Source: Cyprinodon diabolis (lineage: Eukaryota; Chordata; Actinopteri; Cyprinodontiformes; Cyprinodontidae). From it: a stretch of DNA of 64,000 nt. Where the stretch lies: contig CM060081.1 of assembly GCA_030533445.1 (NCBI GenBank), positions 21,681,111 to 21,745,110 on the forward strand, given 5' to 3'. Shown here one piece after another: positions 53,927 to 64,000 of this stretch; within the stretch, counting starts at the first letter, position 1, and every line of letters starts with the position of its first letter. The notes under the pieces are model-generated. The model worked only from the letters and a program-made list of their open reading frames with translations. It was not told the origin of the DNA and did not search any database. A program made the position numbers and the translations under genes.

Positions 53927-56900
53927 GTAAAAGGTTCTAAGAAATAACAGTCGTTGCATTGCTTTCTTGAAAGTTGGTCAAAGAAGATTGTGGTTGGAGC
54001 TAAAAAACAGAACCTTAAAAGAAAACACATATGAAGCTGCAAAAGACTCTTGCAGAGATTCATCTGCTATCAAGACAAGAACCCCAAACCTTCAACCAGA
54101 GTTGTAATAGAATGCCCTTATGTCAGAGCGTTCATGTGTAGCAGAGTTAAAGTCAAAACAGAAATCCACTTTAAATTCTTGCAATCAAATCTTACTGAGT
54201 TTGAGCCATTTTGGAATGAAGTTTGAACCAAAAAAAAAACAGGTCTTAGAATGTGCAGAGCTAGTCAAAGAATTATCCCAAACATTTGCAGCATTATTTT
54301 TGGGCACCATAGTAAAAGTCAGCTAAATAACCATCTGAGGTGTGAGTAATTCTTTCTTTGAAATTTTATCCATCTACTTATTGTGTAATTGCACATAAAT
54401 CCCATTTAAATGCAATGATGTTGGTGGTTAAAAAATGACACAATGTAAAAAAAGTTCGATAAGATAAGCATAAGATTTTTGCAAGCCACATTAACCTGGT
54501 GCAAACAACACAATCTTTATTTGAATCATTCCTTCAGCTGTGGGTATATTAGCCACAGCACACCTAGTGGATTACATCATCAGCCCCATGCAAGGCAACT
54601 TTTGTGATTGCTTTTAGGACTTTGAACTGAACATCAACATAATCCTTGCTTAAGGCAAAGCAGTAAACCCTTTACTTTAACCTAGATACTATTAGTTTTG
54701 ATGGGACAATATTTCTAAACACATCACAAATAATTTGATCTATTTCTTTGTGTTTAATTCAATTCGAATTGGACAAATTTGAATAAACGCAACATGTGTA
54801 TTCACAACCCAGAGTTAGAATATTACGTTTACGTTCCTCAAGGCTAATTATTACTGACACAAACTTTGGATCCAAAGACACGCTGGCTCATTTCATCATC
54901 CTGGATGTTATTTGATCCTTCTGCTAAGCTGGTACACTGGATTGGGTACTTTCTTGTCAGTCAACAATTGGCCGGTTTGCTTCAGGTCTTCCTTGAGGCC
55001 TGGAGTCGTTTCCTACATGCAAAAAAAGGGACACACCTTGGAGACGTCACCTGCTCTATTTTACTGCGATCCAGCCAAAGGATTTCACAGCAGTGAATGA
55101 GATCAGGTAAAGAATAACTTCAAACCGCAGCAGTGGGCCCTCAGACTTGTCCTTCCAGATTTTACCGGAATTCATTTTAAAAACAGACCTATTTTCTCTA
55201 CATTATTAGAAAGAAGTCAAGAAGAAGGCAGGGCCATGCTTAAAGCTACGACACAGTGCTGCTTGAAAAGATTTTGCAGGACTTTTTTGTAAAAAAAAAA
55301 AAGTAATGATTCAAAACTAAAACATTCTCCTTAATACCATTCCTATAGTTTGAAGTCCTTTTAATGCCTTTTTCTAAGCTGCATAGAGTAGATAATGAAA
55401 AAATAATGTCCCACCCCTACATATTGCTGTTGTCATTGGCTGCCTAAGAAAAAGCTTTTCTTAGCTACATTTTCTCTACAATCACAAAAAAGACAAATTA
55501 CGTTGTTCGTAAATATGTAATTAACTTTGAACTTAAGGCATCCTACTGATAACACTTCAAGGTTGTTTTGTTGTAATAGTCTTACTGCTGCTTTTTATTG
55601 TTGCTCTGCAAATAAACAATTTTGCAACATACTGTGAATAAAAAAAACAACAAAATTATCTAGGCAGACTTTAGATAGAGATAAAATGCTCTGAAATAAC
55701 TTACTAATTAAACAATAAATAACTTGTAAAATGAAAATTTAAGTGAGAATGGATTGGTGCACATCTAAGGTTCACATGAAGCTCAATCTTACAGGTTTTA
55801 CATACTCAGACCAAATTTTTGACCTTATTCTCTAAAAGTCGTGCTTAGTACTTTGAGCAAAAATAAATTCCTACATAAAACAAATGTCAAGCACTATAGC
55901 AGTCCGTTATGTAAATGTGGATGGCTTCAATCTAACCATATTGTTAATTTGACTATTTTTTTAAATATTTATTCATACATAGATAAAGCTCAATTAAAAC
56001 TAAAATTGCTAAAATGTTTCAACATTTGAATAAGAAAAAAAGTCAACTCCAGTACATTACATATTGCAGGAAAATAAACTATAATCTTGTTTACATCCAT
56101 ACAGTACAACCTTTAAATATATATTTGTAACTGTTTGTATTACTTTGTAAAGAACCAAATATGTTTTCTTTTTTTAAAATTGATAATTTATTGAATTTAT
56201 TAGGCAGTAACTTTGTACCAATCACCCAGATATAAAGTACAACTTCATTTTTTATTACTTTTTGCTTCATATAGGTATTGTCATTTTGGCATCCTTTGCA
56301 GCTCAAATAATGCGCTATCACTAAAAACATATAAGTACACTCATAACCGTGACGTATAAACTGCACAAGGCCGTGCAATATAAACATGTAACACAATGAT
56401 CCAAGGGACTGGATATAAATATACGAAATCAGGTGCACGGTTGCAAAAATATACCACACATATGTAGTGGGGAGACCTTTTTGTTTTCTAAAATTCCCGA
56501 CTACTCGCAGGATGCAATAGTGAGCAACATTAAGCAGCATGACTGCATTTCCCTCTCATAGGACGACTCTAAGATGTTATACTACAAATATGTCATGTTT
56601 TACATGAAATGGTTATATACATTTGACCTGGTTATATACATTTTGATAGTCTTTTGATAGTCTTACTAATTTTCAGGATCATTTCAGGTTGGTTCACAGA
56701 GCACAACAGGTATATGATTCTGTTTAATTAAGCAGCCATTCTGCTTTATTATATTTATTTATTTTATTATGCATCTTTATGCATCTTTGGCTGAAAGGGA
56801 AATTGTGTTGTTTTTGGAAGTGAGGTTCTCTGTCACTATTTTCAGCGCTGTTCGCTGTGACAGACTTTTGTTAAAAGTAAATAAACTAGAACTACAGAGA

Positions 56901-57138
56901 GATTGTATAAACAACTAAAGCTAAAAATGTAAATTCCTGCAGAAAGCAGCCCTGTATAGATAGTAGATACTGTAGATACTGGACCTCTTCGGTTTAATAA
57001 GAGACCTTTGTTTAGTGTGTTGCTGCTTTTTCAGTCAGACTCGGTGTTATGATGGCAAAGACACGCTGGCTGAAGGTGCTGTTTCGGTCCACCTCTTCAA
57101 CTGTCAGTCATCAGTCTGTTCTAAGCCTGTCTACTAAT

Positions 57139-57527
57139 TAGTCCTGCAGCTAACAATGATTTTGCACATCGATTAATCCATCAATTATTTTTTAGGCTAA
57201 TCGATTAATAATCAGATAGCAGAAGGTTCCTTGAAGAAGTTTTTTTTTACAGAATTAAACCAGGTCAAACTGAAACTTTTCCACTTGATGAGTTCTGAAT
57301 AGAGCACATTGATGGACAAAAATATTTTTTTAATCTTAAATGCAAAATATTTTTATCACTTTTTTTTTCTTTTACAATTTTGTTATTATTACTGCACAAA
57401 GTGGGTTTCTCTGTCATTTAAAGGCATGTTTTAGAGTCTTTACACTCCAGTTAACAATTAATCGATTACTGAATCGGTGGACGATTATTTCAATAATCAG
57501 TTAATCCAAATAATTGTTTCAGCCCTA
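57139..57527. mobile_element. hAT MITE (389 bp)
   Basis: The ends are TAGTCCTGCAGCTAACAATG and (complemented) TAGGGCTGAAACAATTATT, with inverted ATCGATTAAT motifs inside. Target duplications CTACTAAT (57131-57138) and CTACCAAT (57528-57535) differ at one base. No coding capacity. Confidence 0.8.
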
Positions 57528-58970
57528 CTACCAATACTAAGGAAAAGTCTCAGATCTTTGAACAAGTTGTCGCCTCTGGAAGCAAACTGAAAGTTGTACA
57601 TTTCTTTACTCTTTAAGGTCCTGCTGCTGTTAGTAAAATTATCCCTGGGGACTGACAATAAGGCGAATGGATGCAGGCTCCTTCATCGTAGCCTAGTAAC
57701 AAGGACATCTGGTGACTGAAAACAGACTTAACGGTTTTCTGATGTTTAATTTTCACCAGTGTTGCTGCACACCATTATTATTAACATTTCGACGAACATT
57801 GATATGAATACTGTCAGTTAGAACTGTTTTAAATTAAAAAAAGAAAAGAAAATAATGTAAACTGGATGTTGGGTGGGTGTATATCTCACAAGTTGTTAGC
57901 CTTCTATCGCTCTGAGTATTTTTTATCGCACTTTTATCATGTATAAAAAGCTATTACTGATGATGATGACTTTGAACCTCATGTTTAAATACTCAGATAG
58001 TCTATATACCAGAAACAATGAACACAACTTCTAGCACTGGAGCGCTAGAACTGTGAGAACAATTCTGTTGTATTACTTTAGTTAACAGATTTAAACTTAG
58101 AGTTAATTTAGGAGATTGTTTGTGTTATGATGAGTAATAAACTCTTTCCGAACATGTCACATTATCACCTGCGGATCACCTGACAAGTCTCCTTACTTTC
58201 ATTTTTCAGAACTCCACAACCGTGAGAATTAATATCCCGACTAAAAGCTGGCAATAGGAGTATTGAAGGAATCAGTGCTGTCATTTCTTGCGAAATTTTA
58301 AACAAAGCGCTCACAGTGGTGTCTGTGTTTCAGCAGGGGATGAGAGACACAAGTAAAGGCTTGAAAAGATTACAGCCTATTTCATATAATCCTGTAAACT
58401 TTCTGGATTTTAAAATCAAACAGAATATATGTCTTTAATACCCTTGTTCTCAACTTTTCTGAGATCAGCATCATTAAATGTATTTGCTATGACAACAAGC
58501 AACAACAATCTATTACAATACCTGCTAAGAAATAAGAAAGGAGGAGTGCAGCTTGCTTAATTCATAATTGATCTATTATGGATTCATACAAAAGCCAGAG
58601 GCAGGTGTTCAGGACAGCATGAGAGTCTGAGCTACAGCGTCATTACTGAAGTATGCAATAAAGAGGCAGAACTCAGAGGCCAACATTTCATCTAAAAAAA
58701 CTTTAATTATAGGTTCAGCTTTCATTGTCGCTAGGAGAAGGAGAGAGAAAATAAACTTAGATGAAACATTTAGAAGACTTAGACCGCGAAGCTTTATGGA
58801 AAGTGGTGAATAAACAGAAACAGCAGCTCCCTTCTGAGTAAACTAAATCCACACCAGTTTCACTAAATACGAACTAAAATATTCTCTTTACTATAGATAT
58901 CAGAAATAACTTCTTTCTGGGGTTTTTTTTCCCCGTGTCGTTCCCCGGCCTAACATGAAATTGTTCCTAC

Positions 58971-59130
58971 CTGTGAGAGCTTCCGTTCAGTCAGAGCTTC
59001 TGAGAAACCTGAAGGACACCTGACACTGACTGCTGCTCGCGCGACACCGCCCGGAGTGGCCCGCGCGGGGGCGGGGTGAGCGCGAAGGTGAGTGGAGGAA
59101 ACAAGTCACGTGACTCTCTGAACCAATGAC
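58971..59130 (-). promoter_or_regulatory. lima1: lima1 promoter and non-coding first exon
   Basis: A strong minus-strand donor (CTCTCACAG then GTAGGAAC) ends a likely first exon at 58971. Upstream the sequence is GC- and CpG-rich, with a GC box GGGGGCGGGG (59067-59076), a palindromic E-box TCACGTGA (59106-59113) and CCAAT (59123-59127, plus-strand orientation). The first coding exon has an acceptor only 10 bases before the ATG, so an upstream UTR exon is needed. The start site itself is inferred. Confidence 0.65.
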
Positions 59131-59850
59131 TTTAGCCAGAACTTTTCGCTTACCTGGGAAATTTCTAAAGGGCGAACTGAAGTTCCTGAGAACAGGTAGC
59201 ATTGGTCACTTCTCAGTGAGTCTAGACAGTCTGATGACAATAAGATAAATGCTGTGAAGCAACCGCCCGCGTGACGTGACATTGGTGGTTGGTAGGGAGG
59301 GAATAGGTGCAGGTAGAGGGGTGAGGAAAAATAATCCTCAACGGCAACAAGTGTTAATTTGAGTTAACTGAAACACTATTAACAGTTCTTTTGAAAGAGT
59401 CGTTCTAAATAGTTTATTGAATCACTTAATCTATATAAGCATCTATTCAGATTTCTAATTAAGGTGGGTAATCAACGTGGCTTTGGTTACATGAAGGCCT
59501 ACTTTTCTTTGTAAGACATATGTTCCAGGGGCGGAGCTAGATGGGGGGCCATGGCCACCCTTAGCCAATCATTGGCCACCCCTACCATTTTCCCCCTCTA
59601 ATACAGATGGTGGCAGCAGTTATACTCTCAAGTGGAATATTGTGGTTAATCATAAACATCAATATATTAACACTAAAGGTGATAAGTACACAATTCATGC
59701 TCTCTTCAGAACAAGATTTTGTGTTATATGGGGTAAAGAGAAAATTGTGTGTCTGCAAATCATCTGGGTATCTTCATTGAAATCAAAGATAAATAAACAT
59801 TTTTATAAAAAGTTATCAAATAATCAATTTCTGTAGATGTTTAAAAATAT
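59131..59850. other. region upstream of lima1
   Basis: About 59525-59610 is a dispersed repeat-like segment (AGGGGCGGAGCTAGATGGGG then GGCCACCC). Nothing else recognised. Confidence 0.4.
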
Positions 59851-59854
59851 ATAA

Positions 59855-60320
59855 AGGCCTAAAATTGGAATAAAATGAGTGTGCCTCATTTGGCTAGTGT
59901 AATAGAACAATTTCACAAAGAAATTGAGTTGGTGGGTCACATGACCTGGAAGCCATTGAAGAAATATCACATTTTTTATTATAAAAAATCCTTAAATATG
60001 AGGCTTAAAATTGGAAAAAAAAAATGAGTGTGCCTCATCAGGCTAATGTAGTAAAACAATTTCACAAAGAATTTGAGTTGGTGGGTCGAATGACCTGGAA
60101 GCTATTGAAGAAATATAACATTTTCTTATTATTAAAAATCTTTTAAAATTAACAAAGGCTTAAACTGGAATAAAAATAAGTGTGCCTTATCAGGCCAATG
60201 TAGTAAAACTATTTCACAAAGAATCTGTGAACTAGTTTTACTACATAAGAAAAGTGCCCACTTTTGTCTTTATAGATATCTTAAAAATTGAAAATAGCCT
60301 AAAATTGCATAAAAAGCAAG
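59855..60320. repeat. tandem array of about 150-bp units (three and a partial fourth)
   Basis: Units begin near 59855, 60001, 60156 and 60295, each with GGCYTAAAATTGGAATAAAA-like starts. Units 1-3 share GTGTGCCTCA/TTA and ATTTCACAAAGAA; the first two share GAGTTGGTGGGTC and GACCTGGAAGC. Spacing is 146, 155 and 139 bases. No gene. Confidence 0.8.
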
Positions 60321-60621
60321 AGCGCCTTACATATAATATATATTGGCATGACTTTGTATTAGTTTCGTCTTAGCTGGTCATAAGATAAGGAATTTATTGA
60401 TTTTTGTTTCTCAAGAGTGCTTGGTTTAATGATTTGTTGACGGTCCCTGACTGCTCCACCGCGTGTGGGATGAAGGAGCAGCTGAGAGACGCTGGCCGAC
60501 ATCGGAGTCCCTCAGTCAGATCAACCGTTTGCTAGATCCCGCTGACTCCACAGAGCTTGAATATCCAATATTCAACTTCAAACGAACTTCACAGCGGTGC
60601 TGATGGCTCAGTTCTGCTGCA

Positions 60622-60709
60622 CTGTAGTCGACCAAAATCCTGGACGATTTTGAAATTCCCCCCGGACAAAGTTGAATATGTCTGAGACAAAGAGGACGTC
60701 TGGTAACCC

Positions 60710-60712
<3 letters not shown>
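60622..60712 (-). repeat. dispersed repeat (GTGACCAGACGTCC family), second copy
   Basis: Inverted relative to 17124-17226, with a shared stretch of over 40 bases without a visible difference around CTGGACGATTTTGAAATTCC. Confidence 0.7.

Positions 60713-60767
<55 letters not shown>
60712..60767. repeat. (AT)n microsatellite
   Basis: About 28 AT units directly next to the preceding repeat end. Confidence 0.95.
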
Positions 60768-60773
<6 letters not shown>

Positions 60774-63700
60774 ACTCTCTCACCCATCGCTTCAGACTGC
60801 TGGGTTTAAGCCAGACAGCCTTCAGCCTTACAGACATCATTACTTGGTGGAACCAAACATAGATGTCTTGATTAAAAACTAGGGACTAAGACATTCTGGG
60901 GGGAATATAGGAGAGGCTCGTTACTCAAATAGAGAACAACCGAAGCTCTCCATTATGAAACCCAAAACACATGAAGGTTTATACATTAGCATGTGTCAAA
61001 CAGAGTAGACATTATGTATTTTTGTGAAACTCCATGAGGATCATGGCAAAGGATTGATGGCAACCTTATAGCTCCTTTGCATTGGAAATCCGGAGCTCTC
61101 TATGCTAAATGTGCTGTCGATGGGCAGCATCCTGTTTGATCTTCCTACCTCCTTCCTTACTATCAGCAATATTTGGGTAGAACTTCCTATTTGGCTTAAG
61201 TGTCCTTACCAATTTGCCTGAATGAAAAACCAGTGGCATTAATTACTTCACTTCTGTGTCTCTGAGTAGGTTTACAAATCTCGACTTGGTCAAGTTGCAG
61301 ATTTATGGAGTGAATTTTGTTCCCTTTTCATATGTTTTGGCTTTTATAACAGAGCTTCAGCCATTTGATACATAAGTGTTTTGGTGGTTATTTTCTTGAA
61401 AGCTCAGGTACCAATGTTACTAGTGTCATTCATGTGCATGTCCATTGTGTGATGATGTTCATGAGGCTGGGGTTTGTTCAGATTCACCGTAGCAGTCAGT
61501 AGCTCCTTTACTAGCCTTGATAGGCTTCTAACTGCTTACCCTACGAAAGAGGAAGGGAAAGGAGATCAGAACAGGAGCTAAGAACAGGGGCTCTGGGCTA
61601 AAATTAGAGGTATTCAGATTGAGCCTGCATTTTAAATAAATAATTCAGCAAGTTGATTCAAGTGTGCTGGACCATGGTTGCCTCTAATGTTTCAAGAACA
61701 TGAACACAAATTCTACTTCTTGGACAAAGTAAAAAAGATACTAAGGTTTATGTGGCGATGGATGGGTGATGCATTTAATTGGGAGTGGCTACCCCAAATC
61801 TAATCCTGCCCAAGGCTCCATGAAACCCTGGGTCAACTCTTATGGAGCTGAAAGGCAGTTTTTTTTTTGCAATGAATTGCAAAAAATTAAACTAATTTGT
61901 GGAATCATCTTCTAATCAAATACAGCAAAGGCATACCAAAAAGATCAAGTAAGATGTTTGCATGGAATTTGCCTTTTAAATGAGAGATCACCTTGAGAGA
62001 AGAAATCTTCCAGCTGGCTTAACTTTTTCAGTCCTGACTGTGTTCCAGTGGTTGTAAATCTCCAACCCGGGTATCGTTTTTATTTACACACCATTTGTAA
62101 ACTTGAACATATCTAATTTGCTTGTTTTTTCCCCATTAATTAGATAGAACAAACACATTATTCATCTGTTTTGAGAATTCACTTTCTGAACGCTTGCAAA
62201 CAAATTGGGTCAATGCTGTGCTATTACTTTTTTTCTTAACATGTAGGAAGTGTTAAGACTGATCCTCAGCTGAAATTTTCAAATCTCAGCTGAGGACTCT
62301 ACTATAGAGAGTGGGTAGGACTTGAGTCAACATTTTCGTTGTGCTCTTTCAATTCAAATCTGAAAAAAGTGGAGCAAAAAAGTAGTTTACCTCATACAAT
62401 ACTGTTTGTAATAGTTGTATTACAACTGTACAGTGTTAAAGTTGTCCTGTAATCCATTACATTTTAAATAAATTATATCAAAGACTCCAAGCTTGTGATA
62501 AAAGGGAATAAATGAATTTCTCTGTACTTTCGCTGAGTTCATATATAAATCCAGCAATGACTGAGGATGCAAATAGAACTAATTTCCGAATGAAACTCAA
62601 TGGAGTGAAAATGTGGCAGGTAATCTATGATCTCCTTATCATAAGACCATATAATCATAGAGTTTTCTAAAAACCTCTGGATACTGTCAGAACTTCAGAA
62701 CATGGGACCCAGAGGTGAAGCAGAGGGGAAATGCCAATGAGTGGGTGAGTCACTAACCTGGTTCAGTCCGAGCCCAGAAGACGGAGTTAAGTCCGGAGGG
62801 TTTGTTTCGGCGTAGCTTGCGATGCAAGCCCATTCCAGAGGTCCAGGAGAGAGGCAGAGCAGCAACAAGCAGAAGCCAGCGCATGCAGAGGAGCAAAAGA
62901 TTCCAAAGAGAGATAATCCGAAGGCAGAGTCAAAGCAGGAAAAGATTTCCAGGCCAGAAGTTGAGCAGTTTTAAGTCAGAAGACAGGTCCAAGGTCATTA
63001 GCAGGCAGATTCCAGGTAATGGTCAGAAAACAAATCAGGCAACAGAGCAACACAGAGGCAACCAAAACTTAGAAGTCCAGGGACGGAAACTAGTCAGGAT
63101 CAGATAATCAGAGACTCACAGATGGCTAGAAAACTCTCACACTCAGCTAGAGAATAAGATAATCTGCCCATGATGACTGCATTCAAGCACCGTAAATAGA
63201 GGCAGGAGCAGGTGAATCAGATGAGAGGTGATGAGAAACGGGGCAGAATTGGACAGGTGAATTAAATGAGTAATTAAACCAGTCATCCGTGCCAAGATCA
63301 TGAGAGATACTGTACACATAAACTCTTTAGTCTCTTTGGATAAAAATAGAGTTTGCATTTCACTTGGAAATCAGAAACTCCGGATAGAGAGACTTGAGGA
63401 ACAAGATCCAAAACATTTTCAGTTCTTACCATTTTCCCATGTAAGTACATTAATCCACCTGGATTTTTTTATTTCTTCATGCTGTATGATGACGAGCTTC
63501 TTAGTCTAAGTGTAAGTGTAAGTTAGTGTAATGTAAGTGCCTCAGTGTTCTGTAATATTTGTAGGATTAGTTTGATAGTGCTGTTTGCACACACTACAAC
63601 TGCTGATCTGAAAAAGCTAGTTAAAGAAAAGGTTTCCATTCCAGGGCATCAGAGGAAGATAGCAACTTTCAGAGGAAAATTTACTTTTAAGAGAAGTTTT

Positions 63701-64000
63701 ATTTTTTTACTTAGTCAACAATCTTCTGAGAGTATTGAGAAATCTTACTTGAGTAAAATTTACTCTATGAACCAAAAGTAACTTGAGTTATTTGGATATC
63801 AGAAACAATAAACAGAGGCTGTCACAGCAAGGCTCTTTATCCGTTCCTGACATAAAATATTATATACACTTGTTTTATAAGTTTTTGTTGAAAAAAAAAT
63901 ATTTGGAAAATTGTTTTATGTTATTCATGTGTATTTTTTATTTGATACTGTTACTTTTAAAGAGCAGAGATTGTGCATAACTGTCTTATCACATCATTTT
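60768..64000. other. intergenic, right edge
   Basis: No supported gene. About 62690-63260 is purine-rich, with many CAGA/AGCAG/CCAGG words and a 101-codon Arg/Gln-rich frame (62802-63107). It looks like a dispersed repeat and is not called a gene. A short TACTTGAGTAAAA-type fragment occurs near 63705-63740. Confidence 0.45.

Noticed and set aside
62802..63107. 101-codon Arg/Gln/Ser-rich frame
   Set aside because: Biased word usage typical of a purine-rich repeat; no domain, no splice signals, no neighbour support.

Overview
The window is vertebrate nuclear DNA, almost certainly from a teleost fish. It has spliced genes with GT-AG introns, a CpG-rich promoter, AT-rich introns and many fish-type DNA transposons (Tc1/mariner, hAT, TTAA-target MITEs), plus microsatellites. 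Nothing prokaryotic or viral was recognised.

Three conserved genes are present. (1) The left edge holds the first three coding exons of an IGF-binding protein gene, best called igfbp6, on the minus strand (1535 down to 523); its last exon lies beyond base 1. (2) spryd3 is on the plus strand: a likely non-coding first exon near 3.06-3.19 kb, then ten coding exons from 5983 to 28197, giving 411 residues with two SPRY domains. (3) lima1 (EPLIN, an actin-bundling LIM protein) is on the minus strand: nine coding exons from 50266 down to 33504, giving 645 residues, with a non-coding first exon and GC-rich promoter near 58.97-59.13 kb. All splice phases add up in both complete genes (1236 and 1938 coding bases). 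igfbp6 and spryd3 are divergent; spryd3 and lima1 are convergent, with about 5 kb between their stop codons. An igfbp6-spryd3 neighbourhood is also known in mammals.

The rest is intron, UTR and intergenic sequence loaded with mobile DNA. spryd3 introns hold a nearly intact Tc1-like transposon (10108-11355), three TTAA-flanked MITEs (7963-8603, 14163-15084, 16829-17704; the second is a 399-bp-arm palindrome), an interleaved set of inverted repeats (about 21.6-22.85 kb) and a hAT relic (26942-27836). lima1 introns hold a Tc1-like element with long inverted repeats and two nonsense codons (38253-39858), a 1553-bp hAT-type element carrying a large AT/GATA microsatellite (50439-51991) and a 389-bp hAT MITE (57139-57527). 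Upstream of lima1 are AT-rich repeats, including a tandem array of about 150-bp units, and no recognisable gene.

The most striking observation is that the hAT relic in spryd3 inserted exactly at the splice acceptor of coding exon 9. Its 8-bp target-site duplication copied the acceptor AG, so the exon now relies on the downstream copy, and the last intron bases before it come from the transposon end. I did not find a convincing new biological system; the novelty here is in transposon structure and its effect on genes.
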